Position numbers and translations under genes: made by a program. From the NCBI GenBank assembly GCA_910586805.1, contig CAJUJC010000022.1:1-20969 (forward strand): DNA of 20,969 nucleotides, read 5' to 3'. The first letter of the stretch is position 1. Every line of letters starts with the position of its first letter. The notes below the pieces were generated by a model that ran no database searches, had not been told where the DNA came from, and saw only the letters and a program-made list of their open reading frames with translations. Source of the DNA: an uncultured Erysipelotrichales bacterium (GTDB lineage Bacteria; Bacillota_I; Bacilli_A; Erysipelotrichales; Coprobacillaceae). Below are positions 6,768 through 14,196 of this stretch, piece after piece.

Positions 6768-8075
6768 CTAATCTCTTTTTCTACAAATAATATGTATTGG
6801 TGTACCATCAAAACCAAAAGCTTCTCTTAAACGATTTTCTAAATAACGTTTATAACTAAAGTGTAAATATTGTGGATCGTTTGTAAATAAAACAAATGTT
6901 GGTGGACATACAGCCACTTGATTTGCATAATAAATTCTTAAACGTCCACCATTGAAAGTTGTTGTAGGATTAATAGCCTGAGCATCAATCAATACATCAT
7001 TCAACACACTTGTTGATACACGTTTACAACTATTTTCATAAACTTCTTGAATTAATGGGAATAAAACATCAATACGTTTTCTCTCTTTTGCTGAAACAAA
7101 AACAATAGGAGCATAATCAAGATATTTAAATTGTTCTCTCAATTCTTTTTCCATCTTAGACATTGTTTTTCCATCTTTATTCACTAAATCCCACTTATTA
7201 ACAACCAAAATAACTGCTTTTCCTGCTTCATGAGCATTTCCAGCAACATGTTTATCTTGTTCGATAATTCCTCTATCGCCATCAACAACAACCAAAACAA
7301 CATCACTTTTTTCAACAGCTGATAAAGCTCTTAAAATAGAATATTTCTCAACATTTTCATAAATCTTACCTTTTTTTCTGATACCAGCAGTATCTACAAC
7401 AGTATATTTTTGTCCATCTTTTTCAAAAGCTGTATCAATAGCATCTCTTGTTGTTCCTTCAACATCAGACACAATAACTCTTTCTTCTCCTAAAATGGCA
7501 TTTGTTAATGAAGATTTTCCAACATTAGGTCTTCCAATAATAGAAAAACGAATTTCTTCATGTTCAGCTTCTTCAACACTTTCAGGTAACAAATGAATAA
7601 TTTCATCTAAAATATCACCAATCCCAATACCATGACTTCCTGATGTAGGAATAGGATCTCCAATACCTAAACTATAAAAATCATAAATATCATTTTTATA
7701 AATTTGATCATCGATCTTATTAACAGCCAAAATCACTGGTTTTTTAGATTTTTGTAATAATCTTGCAACAAATTGATCTTCTCTAGTAATACCTTCACGC
7801 CCATTCACAACAAATAAAATAACATCAGCTTCTTCAATCGCAATTTCAGCCTGTGCCTTAATTTGCTCATTAAACGTTGCATTTTCTATTTCAATACCAC
7901 CAGTATCAATTACTCTAAAATCTCTTGTCAACCAAGAAGCATTGGCATAAATTCTATCTCTTGTTACACCTGGAATATCTTCTACAATAGACACACGTTC
8001 TCCAACAATACGATTAAAAATTGTAGATTTACCAACATTCGCACGCCCAACAATAGCAACAACACCTTGTATCAT
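6768..8075 (-). CDS. der: Ribosome biogenesis GTPase Der (EngA)
   Basis: A 435-residue protein of normal length with two tandem GTPase domains and a C-terminal KH-like domain. The first G1 motif is GRANVGKS (10-17), with DTGG (57-60) and NKID (119-122). The second is GRPNVGKSS (181-189), with DTAG (228-231) and NKWD (293-296). The C-terminal part ends NPTTTFNGGRLRIYYANQ and then KRYLENRLREAFGF(D)GTPI, typical of Der. It binds the 50S precursor and is needed for its maturation. It follows cmk by 30 bp, as in many Firmicutes, and both are probably on one mRNA. The ATG has GGAAGGAAG upstream. Confidence 0.97.
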   Translation of the reverse strand: MIQGVVAIVGRANVGKSTIFNRIVGERVSIVEDIPGVTRDRIYANASWLTRDFRVIDTGGIEIENATFNEQIKAQAEIAIEEADVILFVVNGREGITREDQFVARLLQKSKKPVILAVNKIDDQIYKNDIYDFYSLGIGDPIPTSGSHGIGIGDILDEIIHLLPESVEEAEHEEIRFSIIGRPNVGKSSLTNAILGEERVIVSDVEGTTRDAIDTAFEKDGQKYTVVDTAGIRKKGKIYENVEKYSILRALSAVEKSDVVLVVVDGDRGIIEQDKHVAGNAHEAGKAVILVVNKWDLVNKDGKTMSKMEKELREQFKYLDYAPIVFVSAKERKRIDVLFPLIQEVYENSCKRVSTSVLNDVLIDAQAINPTTTFNGGRLRIYYANQVAVCPPTFVLFTNDPQYLHFSYKRYLENRLREAFGFDGTPIHIICRKRD

Positions 8076-8105
8076 ACTCTCACTTCCTTCCTTACAATAT
8101 TTATA

Positions 8106-8768
8106 TTATTGTACTCTTTCTAAAACTAAATTCATAACATGAGCCACAACTTCATTCAATGTCATGTCAGATGTATCAATTTCAATGGCATCATCTGCCT
8201 TTTTCAAAGGAGAAATTTCACGATTCATATCCTGTTCATCACGTTTTGCAATTTCCTGTTGAATGGCTTCTAAATCTGATTCGATACCTCTTTCTATATT
8301 CTCTTTATGTCTTCTCAAAGCACGACATTCAATACTTGCAATTTGATAGATTTTAAGTTCTGCATCTTTTAATACAACTGTCCCAATATCTCTACCATCC
8401 AAAATAACACCGCCACCTTGTGCCATTTCTCTTTGCTTATTGACCAAAAATTCACGAACTGCACTATAACGAGAAACAAAGCTTGCTCCCATAGAAACTT
8501 CATTTTCTCTAATCAAAGAAGTCACATCTTCTTTGTTTAAATGAATTGTTCCATCAGGACACATTTGAATTTCAATATTTTTTAATTCTTGACTTATTCT
8601 TTCCTCATCTTCAAAAGCAATTTTATTTTTCAAAGCATAATAAGCCACGCAACGATACATCGCTCCTGTATCTATGTATGTGTAATTCAAATTCTTTGCC
8701 ACCATTTTAGCAATTGTTGATTTGCCAGCGGCAGCAGGCCCATCAATCGCTATAGAAATCTTTTTCAT
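8106..8768 (-). CDS. cmk: Cytidylate kinase
   Basis: A 220-residue CMP/dCMP kinase of normal length. P-loop GPAAAGKS (10-17), then YIDTGAMYR (31-39), the substrate-binding VSMGASFVSRYSAVREFLV, the GRDIGTVV motif and a lid region with R-R-x-K-E-N-I-E-R. It transfers phosphate from ATP to CMP or dCMP in pyrimidine nucleotide salvage and recycling. SD GAAGGAG precedes ATG 8768. A terminator hairpin ends only 18 nt upstream, leaving no room for a separate promoter. Expression therefore depends on readthrough or on a promoter inside the preceding gene. Confidence 0.96.
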   Translation of the reverse strand: MKKISIAIDGPAAAGKSTIAKMVAKNLNYTYIDTGAMYRCVAYYALKNKIAFEDEERISQELKNIEIQMCPDGTIHLNKEDVTSLIRENEVSMGASFVSRYSAVREFLVNKQREMAQGGGVILDGRDIGTVVLKDAELKIYQIASIECRALRRHKENIERGIESDLEAIQQEIAKRDEQDMNREISPLKKADDAIEIDTSDMTLNEVVAHVMNLVLERVQ

Positions 8769-8786
8769 CGTTCTCTCTCCTTCTCT

Positions 8787-8808
8787 AAAAAACTAAGGTT
8801 TCCCTTAG
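8787..8808 (-). terminator. Intrinsic terminator between the tail-anchored protein gene and cmk
   Basis: CTAAGG, a GAAA tetraloop, CCTTAG and six T on the minus strand, directly after the stop codon at 8810 and 18 nt ahead of the cmk start. It may be partial, throttling cmk-der transcription. Confidence 0.82.
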
Positions 8809-8809
8809 C

Positions 8810-9511
8810 TTAAAAAAACATTTGTTTCACAATAAGGAATACCAATACTATAAAAATAATCATGAAAGCAATAATTGCATAATTTAAAATAACAACCAGC
8901 TTGCTTTCCTCTTCTTCCTCAACAGGAGGATTATATTTCTTTACCTTCTTTTTTTCAACAACTTTTTCTTCTTCCACAACAGGTCTTCTTATATATTTCT
9001 TTTCTTTTTTAACCTTTTTTGCTTTTTTCTCTTGTCTCATTAATTCTTCAACAGTTAATTCCTGTTCATATCTTTCAAGCTCTTCAACATCTTCCTCAGG
9101 TGACATCGCAGCCAATTTTTCTAGTAAAGACATTTTCTTTTGAGGTTGTGGTTGTTCTTCAACAATTGTTTGTTCTTGCTCATATTCTACAACATGAGCA
9201 GCATTTTCTTTTTCTTCTTTTCTAATTCTTGACAAAATATCTAAACGTGTATTAAATTGTTCTTTACCCACATTCACCTTTGCTTTATTAATAGCATCTT
9301 GAACACTTTCATTATCGTGATCTAATGTTTCATAAGTCAACGGTTCTAATAAAGTATCTTCTAATTTCTTTTCTTCTTTTTTAGGCATAAATGCTAAAAA
9401 ATCATCTTCTTCGTCACCAATAACGGTCTTAACTTGACGATTAATAGCAACTTCTTCTTTCATTTCTTCTCTTAAATCTTTGTATTTATTAACCCTTGTT
9501 TGTTTCTCCAT
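8810..9511 (-). CDS. Highly charged tail-anchored membrane protein of unknown function
   Basis: A 233-residue protein with one C-terminal membrane segment (about 207-230, VVILNYAIIAFMIIFIVLVFLIV) and no signal peptide. The long N-terminal part is therefore cytoplasmic. It is rich in Glu and Lys, with repeated acidic/basic stretches (EEKVVEKKKVKK), and is probably helical and partly disordered. It starts MEKQTRVNKYKDLREEMKEE. I do not recognise the family. The gene lies between ferredoxin and cmk, where Bacillus has other small membrane protein genes, so a cell envelope or division role is possible but unproven. The GGTGATGG ribosome site and an extended -10 promoter lie upstream, divergent to fer. 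Confidence 0.82.
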   Translation of the reverse strand: MEKQTRVNKYKDLREEMKEEVAINRQVKTVIGDEEDDFLAFMPKKEEKKLEDTLLEPLTYETLDHDNESVQDAINKAKVNVGKEQFNTRLDILSRIRKEEKENAAHVVEYEQEQTIVEEQPQPQKKMSLLEKLAAMSPEEDVEELERYEQELTVEELMRQEKKAKKVKKEKKYIRRPVVEEEKVVEKKKVKKYNPPVEEEEESKLVVILNYAIIAFMIIFIVLVFLIVKQMFF

Positions 9512-9529
9512 TTTCCATCACCATAACAC

Positions 9530-9538
9530 ATTATAGCA
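9530..9538 (-). promoter_or_regulatory. Extended -10 promoter of the tail-anchored protein gene
   Basis: TGCTATAAT on the minus strand (TG plus TATAAT), 18 nt ahead of the start codon; the -35 region (TTTCAT) is weak. The box overlaps a 6-bp inverted repeat, TTATAG/CTATAA (9531-9547), which might be an operator. Confidence 0.5.
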
Positions 9539-9564
9539 TAACTATAAAAATTATGAAAATAAAC

Positions 9565-9593
9565 TTTAAAAATAATTATAATTAGTTTATAAT
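9565..9593 (+). promoter_or_regulatory. fer: SigA-type promoter of ferredoxin
   Basis: TATAAT (9588-9593) with a 17-bp spacer to TTTAAA (9565-9570), a partial -35 match, ahead of the AGGAGG ribosome site. Confidence 0.6.
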
Positions 9594-9627
9594 ATATGTA
9601 TAAAAAATTAATAGGAGGAATAAAAAG

Positions 9628-9810
9628 ATGTATAAAGTAACTGATGCTTGTATCGGGTGTGGAGCTTGTACTGGTGTATGCCCTGAAGTTTTTGATTTAA
9701 ATGCTGATGGATTAGCTGAAAACATTATTGGTGAAGTTCCAGAAGAATTACAAGATGCTGCTAAAGAAGCTGCTGAATCTTGTCCAGTAGAAGCTATTGT
9801 TAATGAATAA
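9628..9810 (+). CDS. fer: Single-cluster [4Fe-4S] ferredoxin
   Basis: A 60-residue acidic ferredoxin. Cluster ligands are likely C8, C11, C14 (CIGCGAC) and C52 (SCPVEAI). C18 (VCPE) is a leftover fifth cysteine of the two-cluster type, while the second CxxCxxC motif is absent. It carries low-potential electrons for reductases; its partner here is unknown. It is on the opposite strand from its neighbours, with its own promoter and a strong terminator. The ribosome site is AGGAGG, 9 nt from the ATG. Bacillus keeps fer in the same broad neighbourhood as cmk, so the location is conserved. Confidence 0.93.
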   Translation: MYKVTDACIGCGACTGVCPEVFDLNADGLAENIIGEVPEELQDAAKEAAESCPVEAIVNE

Positions 9811-9822
9811 TCATTAAAACTT

Positions 9823-9862
9823 AAAGAGATTTCATCCCAATAAAATGAAATCTCTTTTTTAT
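9823..9862 (+). terminator. Intrinsic terminator of fer
   Basis: A perfect 13-bp stem AAAGAGATTTCAT/ATGAAATCTCTTT with a 9-nt loop, followed by T residues, 13 nt after the stop codon. Confidence 0.9.
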
Positions 9863-9951
9863 TTCCAATTTTTGTGATATTTGTAAAAATTTTAAAAATC
9901 ATTTATTTTTAATAACATACATACTCAAACTTATATAAAGATAATTTTTCA

Positions 9952-9988
9952 TAAAAGAAAACTGTGAAAGAACATATGTTCCTTCACA
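9952..9988 (-). terminator. Intrinsic terminator of the zinc-ribbon gene
   Basis: On the minus strand TGTGAAGGAAC pairs with GTTCTTTCACA (9963-9988) with an ATAT loop, followed by a T-rich tail. Confidence 0.72.
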
Positions 9989-9990
9989 AT

Positions 9991-10197
9991 TTACTTTTGC
10001 TTATAAAGATTCATCTCATTTTCAATAAGTTTTTTCTTTTCTTCACTTTCAATATCTCTAAAAAAAGTAATTGTATTACATTTCTTACACCAAATGAAAT
10101 GTACTCCTTCTAATTCCTTATATTCAATAAAGGGTTCACTGGTCCCACATATACCACATACATTCTTCTTTTTAGAATCTAAAACAACGCTACGCAT
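9991..10197 (-). CDS. Small zinc-ribbon protein
   Basis: A 68-residue protein with two cysteine pairs, C14-x2-C17 and C37-x2-C40, separated by 19 residues. This is the pattern of a zinc ribbon or rubredoxin-like knuckle. The C-terminal tail is basic and acidic, probably helical. No family recognised. It could bind nucleic acid or a protein partner; the sequence does not decide this. AGGAGG lies 9 nt before the ATG, a good promoter is upstream and a terminator follows, so it is a single-gene unit. Confidence 0.72.
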   Translation of the reverse strand: MRSVVLDSKKKNVCGICGTSEPFIEYKELEGVHFIWCKKCNTITFFRDIESEEKKKLIENEMNLYKQK

Positions 10198-10220
10198 ATG
10201 TCTTAACCTCCTTAATGTCC

Positions 10221-10248
10221 ATTATAATTATAATCATTATAAATTCAA
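10221..10248 (-). promoter_or_regulatory. SigA-type promoter of the zinc-ribbon gene
   Basis: TTGAAT (10243-10248) and TATAAT (10221-10226) with a 16-bp spacer on the minus strand. A second TATAAT lies inside the spacer. Confidence 0.65.
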
Positions 10249-10304
10249 TGAACTTCGTAATATAAATAATGACATATTCTTTTCTTTATAGACATACATC
10301 GACT

Positions 10305-11045
10305 TTATCTTTTATTTTTGATTTTCTTTTCTAAAGCGAGTGTTTTTAACTCTTTGACTTCCTGTGGTTTCATAATGCGATATTCTCCTGGTCTTAAACC
10401 TTTCAAATTCACTGTTCCAACTTGACTACGATGTAATCTTTTCACCTTATGCCCAACAGTTTCGAACATTTTTTTAACCTGTCTATTTTTTCCTTCAACA
10501 AGTTTAATCATCAACATTGTTGTTTTATGTTCCATATCTTTACCAGTCACTTTAATCTTACATGGTAAAGTTTTAACACCCTCTAAATAAATACCTTTTT
10601 CTAGTTGATGTAATGTTTCTCCTGTAATCAAACCATCAATTGTCACTTCATAAACTTTTTCTAAATGGGAACTTGGATGCATCATTAAATTTGCAAATTC
10701 GCCATCATTGCTCATTAATAATACACCTGTTGTATCATAATCCAATCTACCTACTGGATAAATACGTTCATTAACATCCTTGAAAAAATCAACCACTGTC
10801 ATTCTTCCAAATTCATCACTTAATGAACAAATACAACCTTTTGGTTTATAAAACATATAATAAACCTTATTCTCTCCTTCTAAAACTCGGTTATCTACTT
10901 CAATCAAATCTCCCTTTTTCACTTTGAAACCTAATTCACTTACGACTTCACCATTGACTTTAACTCTCCCAGCACGAATCAAATCCTCTGCTTTTCTTCG
11001 TGAAGTATATCCACTTGCAGCAATTGCCTTTTGTAGTCTTTCCAT
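10305..11045 (-). CDS. rluB: 23S rRNA pseudouridine synthase, RluB/RsuA family
   Basis: A 246-residue protein. An S4 RNA-binding domain lies at the N-terminus (about 2-48, RLQKAIAASGYTSRRKAEDLI, GRVKVNG), followed by the catalytic domain. The motif GRLDYDTTGVLLMSNDG places the catalytic aspartate at D102. KLVEGKNRQVKKMF and LHRSQVG are further family motifs. It isomerises a uridine in rRNA; Bacillus RluB acts on helix 89 of 23S rRNA. It lies after spmB as in Bacillus, but has its own TTGAAT/TATAAT promoter at 11070-11097, fitting a housekeeping role. The ribosome site (AAAGGA) is modest. Confidence 0.93.
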   Translation of the reverse strand: MERLQKAIAASGYTSRRKAEDLIRAGRVKVNGEVVSELGFKVKKGDLIEVDNRVLEGENKVYYMFYKPKGCICSLSDEFGRMTVVDFFKDVNERIYPVGRLDYDTTGVLLMSNDGEFANLMMHPSSHLEKVYEVTIDGLITGETLHQLEKGIYLEGVKTLPCKIKVTGKDMEHKTTMLMIKLVEGKNRQVKKMFETVGHKVKRLHRSQVGTVNLKGLRPGEYRIMKPQEVKELKTLALEKKIKNKR

Positions 11046-11069
11046 AGTCTCACGTCCTTTCTTTTATCC

Positions 11070-11097
11070 ATTATACATATAATTACATAAAATTCAA
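11070..11097 (-). promoter_or_regulatory. rluB: SigA-type promoter of rluB
   Basis: TTGAAT (11092-11097) and TATAAT (11070-11075) with a 16-bp spacer on the minus strand, overlapping the end of spmB. This lets rluB be expressed in growing cells apart from the sporulation genes. Confidence 0.65.
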
Positions 11098-11589
11098 ATA
11101 AAAGATAATCGCAAGAACAACTGCAAGAAAATCCATAAACAACCCCACAGCGATAGCATACCTTGTATTTTTCAAATGTATAGAAGAAAAATAAAGCGTA
11201 ATAACATATAAAGTTGTATCACTACCACTTTGAATAATCGTTCCTAGTAAACTTAAAGGATGATCAATCCCAAAAACATCATATATAGAACATAAGAAAG
11301 ATAACGAAGCATTAGCACTAACAGGTCTTAAAAAACCTAAAACAAAAATATCTATGGGAATATTTAAAAGTTGTATAAGTGGTCGAAAAATATAATTTAA
11401 TACATCTATAAAACCACTACTTCTTAACAACCCTACAAATAACATAAATGCAACAAGTGTAATAAATAATTGTTTTACTAATCCTAAAGCATCTTTAACT
11501 CCATCCATAAACATATCCATCATATTACATTTTTTAAAAAGTCCATCAATAAAAACAATTGTTAAAAAAATAATAATGATTTTATTCAT
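11083..11589 (-). CDS. spmB: Spore maturation protein B
   Basis: A 168-residue membrane protein close to Bacillus SpmB in length (178). Four or so hydrophobic segments, with the conserved stretch FLRPVSANASLSFL and SGSDTTLYVITLYFSS near the middle. SpmA and SpmB act together in dehydration of the spore core. The start is ATG 11589, which lies inside the stop of spmA (ATGAATAA, 8-base overlap), so the two are translationally coupled. The longer frame to 11610 is not used on this reading. It is third in the dacB-spmA-spmB order known from Bacillus. Confidence 0.9.
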   Translation of the reverse strand: MNKIIIIFLTIVFIDGLFKKCNMMDMFMDGVKDALGLVKQLFITLVAFMLFVGLLRSSGFIDVLNYIFRPLIQLLNIPIDIFVLGFLRPVSANASLSFLCSIYDVFGIDHPLSLLGTIIQSGSDTTLYVITLYFSSIHLKNTRYAIAVGLFMDFLAVVLAIIFYLNFM

Positions 11590-12151
11590 GATCAATCGCC
11601 CTTTGAACAATTAATCCTACTATAATAATTGTTATGGAAATGATAATCATATAAGGATAAAAAGCATAAAGTGATGATGCTCCATATTGATTTCTTAACA
11701 TAATTATTGATGTTGGAAACAAACAAAGTCCTGCTGTATTCATAATAACAAGTGTTAACATAGCACGTGTTGGATAATGTTTATGTGGATTGATCTCTTG
11801 AAGTTTTTGAAAAGCTTTGATACCTGATAGTGTTGCAAGTGTCCCTAATCCTAGTAAATTTGCAATCACATTGGAAGATATATACGTATAGATTTTGTTT
11901 TGATATAAAACATCACCATAAATCAAATGAAGAAAAGGTCTTAATAAAAATGAAAAATAATTCATAAAACCAGTCTTTTCAATAATACTTAAAAAACCAC
12001 CCCATAAACATGCTGACAAAATAAGGGTCATAACCAAGTCAAAAACAACATAAGGCGTATCCATAATTGTTATCATCATATCTTCTTCTCTATGCATCAA
12101 AATACCACATATCAAAAACAATAAGATACCATAACGCCATAACTTAGCCAT
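11582..12151 (-). CDS. spmA: Spore maturation protein A
   Basis: A 189-residue membrane protein (Bacillus SpmA about 196). It has several transmembrane stretches, including residues 5-20, 36-55 and 165-185, and the family-like NVIANLLGLGTLATLSGIKA and MNTAGLCLFPTSIIMLR segments. It belongs to the nucleoside-recognition (Gate) superfamily with SpmB. It starts inside the end of the dacB gene (ATGGCTAA, 8-base overlap). Together with dacB and spmB it controls spore core dehydration and cortex structure. Confidence 0.9.
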   Translation of the reverse strand: MAKLWRYGILLFLICGILMHREEDMMITIMDTPYVVFDLVMTLILSACLWGGFLSIIEKTGFMNYFSFLLRPFLHLIYGDVLYQNKIYTYISSNVIANLLGLGTLATLSGIKAFQKLQEINPHKHYPTRAMLTLVIMNTAGLCLFPTSIIMLRNQYGASSLYAFYPYMIIISITIIIVGLIVQRAIDHE

Positions 12152-13157
12152 TTAAAAATTCTCCTAATAAAACCATCCAATATCTCATAATTGTTTGAAA
12201 TGAACCGCTTTCCTCAACTTCATAAATTTGATTTTGGGATACATAAACCTCTAAAGAATTATCCACTTCTACAAAGGTTGGTTTTGAGTATTCCTCACCT
12301 GCATAATATAAATCCTCATCAATTAAAAATGAATGTCCATTATGTTGATAAATACCTTTAGGCAATACTAATATTTTTTTATATTTTTCAAAGCATTCTT
12401 CATACATTTTCTCATGAAATTCAAAATCATTTCCACAATTCAAGGTTACAATAATCAATGATATATCATCTTTGATTGCTCTTGTAATTAAAGTTCGCCT
12501 CGCTTTTTTTGTAAATCCAGTTTTCCCACCAACACAATACTCATAATCATTAAGAAGTCTATTTTTATTTTTCCAAGTTCCCCCACCATCTTCACGTTTA
12601 TACGTTTTTTTAGAAACAATATCATTGAATATTGCATTTTGACTACAATAACTCATCAGCTTTGCCATATCTAAAGCACTTGAACGATTTCCATTATCTT
12701 CTTCATCTAATCCTGTTGGATTAGAAAAGGTTGTATTTGTAAGCCCCAATTCCACAGCTTTTTTATTCATCATATCCACAAATGTTTGAATATTACCACC
12801 AACATTTTTTGCAATAACATTCGCTGCATCATTACCACTTCTTAACATTAATCCATGAAGTAAATCCTGCAATGATATTTGATCGCCTATATGTATATAG
12901 ACCCCACTTCCCCATGCTTCATTCACTTCTTCTCCAATCGTATAGACATCATCTAATGATGCATTTTCTATTGCAATAATTGCTGTCATAATTTTTGAAA
13001 TAGAAGCAACACTTTGAACATGATTCTCATTTTGACTGGCAAGTACATTCTGTGAATAACTATCCATCACAACATATGCTTTACCTTGAAATTCAACTGC
13101 ATGAACAGGTTGTATTAAAAAAAGACACAAACAAAAAGAAAAGAACATTTTTTTCAT
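12144..13157 (-). CDS. dacB: D-alanyl-D-alanine carboxypeptidase (DacB/DacF type, sporulation)
   Basis: A secreted penicillin-binding protein of 337 residues. A signal peptide (MKKMFFSFCLCLFLIQPVHA) precedes the peptidase S11 domain. The active-site motifs are SxxK (S-I-S-K, residues 52-55 from this start), SGN (107-109) and KTG (212-214). It trims the terminal D-Ala of peptidoglycan stem peptides, thereby adjusting cross-linking in the spore cortex. Its place ahead of spmA and spmB matches Bacillus dacB. The start is ATG 13157, since AGGTGA lies 6 nt before it; the upstream in-frame GTG is part of the ribosome site. A SigE-like promoter precedes it. The C-terminal beta-rich domain and an end hydrophobic helix (MRYWMVLLGEFL) are typical of membrane attachment. 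Confidence 0.92.
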   Translation of the reverse strand: MKKMFFSFCLCLFLIQPVHAVEFQGKAYVVMDSYSQNVLASQNENHVQSVASISKIMTAIIAIENASLDDVYTIGEEVNEAWGSGVYIHIGDQISLQDLLHGLMLRSGNDAANVIAKNVGGNIQTFVDMMNKKAVELGLTNTTFSNPTGLDEEDNGNRSSALDMAKLMSYCSQNAIFNDIVSKKTYKREDGGGTWKNKNRLLNDYEYCVGGKTGFTKKARRTLITRAIKDDISLIIVTLNCGNDFEFHEKMYEECFEKYKKILVLPKGIYQHNGHSFLIDEDLYYAGEEYSKPTFVEVDNSLEVYVSQNQIYEVEESGSFQTIMRYWMVLLGEFLNG

Positions 13158-13173
13158 AAATTTCACCTAAAGC

Positions 13174-13202
13174 ATTATATGTGTTCTTTTCATTTCTATT
13201 CT
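13174..13202 (-). promoter_or_regulatory. dacB: Candidate SigE-type promoter of the dacB-spmA-spmB operon
   Basis: CATATAAT (13174-13181) fits the SigE -10 consensus and lies 13 bp after AGAATAGA (13195-13202), whose ATA core matches the loose -35. It sits exactly between the upstream stop codon and the dacB ribosome site. In Bacillus this operon is SigE-controlled. Confidence 0.5.
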
Positions 13203-13203
13203 T

Positions 13204-13719
13204 TTATCTATATGTTTTCTTAATATATTTTAAAGTTTCATCTAAGCCATGTTTTTCTAAATGTTTTAATAACTCTACTAATAATTCCCTTGTTTCTGGA
13301 TGCATAATATAAGTATGTTTTCCATTTTCATAATAAACCATAGGAAAAGTATCTCTATATTTATCTCCCTGATATGTCATACTTGCAGCAACACGGTCAC
13401 AAAACATTTCCAAAACATATTTTATTGGCATTTTTGCAGGTTTTAAGCCTGAACGTGTAAAATCCACCCAATATTCCCAATGATGCTTATTTCTTCCTTT
13501 ATGATGTAACCATGCTTCAGAATATCCTTTTTTATCTCTTTCAGCAGAATTTGGTGATTTATTTCCCTGATAATAATAAATACCTGTTATAAATTCAGTT
13601 GGTGTATATTTTGACAAATCATGGCATATACCTTGTTTGTAAAGTCCTATACGAAAACAGAGTTTACTTACTAATATTTTATGTTTTGTGATTGTTTTAA
13701 AGTGTTTGATTGCATTCAT
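13204..13719 (-). CDS. DUF5662-type HD-like protein
   Basis: A 171-residue soluble protein with HDLSKYTPTEF near residue 33, HHKGRNKHHWEYW near 72 and a later helix YVLEMFCDRVAA. These histidine/aspartate clusters resemble DUF5662, whose members look like HD-type phosphohydrolases and may bind metal. Substrate unknown. The start is ATG 13719, chosen because GGGTGA precedes it; the upstream TTG of the longer frame is part of that site. A strong promoter (13736-13764) precedes it and the dacB SigE-like promoter follows, so it is probably a single-gene vegetative unit. Confidence 0.72.
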   Translation of the reverse strand: MNAIKHFKTITKHKILVSKLCFRIGLYKQGICHDLSKYTPTEFITGIYYYQGNKSPNSAERDKKGYSEAWLHHKGRNKHHWEYWVDFTRSGLKPAKMPIKYVLEMFCDRVAASMTYQGDKYRDTFPMVYYENGKHTYIMHPETRELLVELLKHLEKHGLDETLKYIKKTYR

Positions 13720-13735
13720 ATTCTCACCCAAAAAA

Positions 13736-13764
13736 AGTATACTCTATTTTTTTAATGATGTAAA
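13736..13764 (-). promoter_or_regulatory. SigA-type promoter of the DUF5662-type gene
   Basis: TTTACA (13759-13764) and TATACT (13736-13741) with a 17-bp spacer on the minus strand. Confidence 0.75.
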
Positions 13765-13787
13765 TCTCTTTTCTTTTTATAAAGAAG

Positions 13788-13796
13788 TGTTATAAT
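13788..13796 (+). promoter_or_regulatory. Extended -10 promoter of the two-TM protein gene
   Basis: TGTTATAAT on the plus strand (TG plus TATAAT), with no clear -35. It is divergent to the promoter at 13736-13764. Confidence 0.55.
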
Positions 13797-13824
13797 GGTA
13801 AAAAATATATTGGAGGTGAATTTT

Positions 13825-14196
13825 ATGCCTATTAAAATTGATATTCAAACAAATATTAAAGATGGTGAATTAACAATTGAATCTTGTTCACAAATTATCA
13901 CTATGTTACAAGAAACTTATAAGAATTTAAGAGGAGAAATGTATAATCATTTTCTAGGCATGAAACAATTGAAGAAAGCAGTTGTTATCGCTGCAATACC
14001 TGCTGTACTTTATATTGTTTTACATGATATATTTTTTCTCTATCTAACGCCTATTTCCATTTTACTTTCAATGATGACAGGTGTCATTAGTGCTGAATTT
14101 ATTACATCACAAACACGTAAACAAATTTCTCATCAAATTACTCATTTTAAAGATGTAAGAGATAGATTAATTCGTAATCAGAAATTTAATGCTTAA
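13825..14196 (+). CDS. Small protein with a central two-helix membrane hairpin, unknown function
   Basis: A 123-residue protein: an N-terminal cytoplasmic-like stretch with polar helices, two closely spaced hydrophobic segments (about residues 50-68 and 71-90, VVIAAIPAVLYIVLHDIFF and YLTPISILLSMMTGVISAEF), and a basic C-terminal helix. Both ends should be on the same side of the membrane, probably cytoplasmic. It is not a recognised family. The start is ATG 13825 because GGAGGTGA lies 5 nt before it. It is one of only two plus-strand genes here, with its own promoter and a terminator that overlaps the converging sir2 remnant. Confidence 0.78.
   Translation: MPIKIDIQTNIKDGELTIESCSQIITMLQETYKNLRGEMYNHFLGMKQLKKAVVIAAIPAVLYIVLHDIFFLYLTPISILLSMMTGVISAEFITSQTRKQISHQITHFKDVRDRLIRNQKFNA

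Noticed and set aside
8901..9225. Two overlapping plus-strand open frames rich in Ser, Phe and Leu
   Set aside because: They are the reverse complement of Glu/Lys codons of the tail-anchored protein gene; no start signal was seen.
9531..9547. TTATAG/CTATAA inverted repeat as a definite operator
   Set aside because: A 6-bp AT-rich repeat is likely by chance in DNA of this composition; it is kept only as a remark on the promoter.
9582..9902. Minus-strand open frame across fer
   Set aside because: It covers fer and both its promoter and terminator; fer has a clear ribosome site and cluster motifs.
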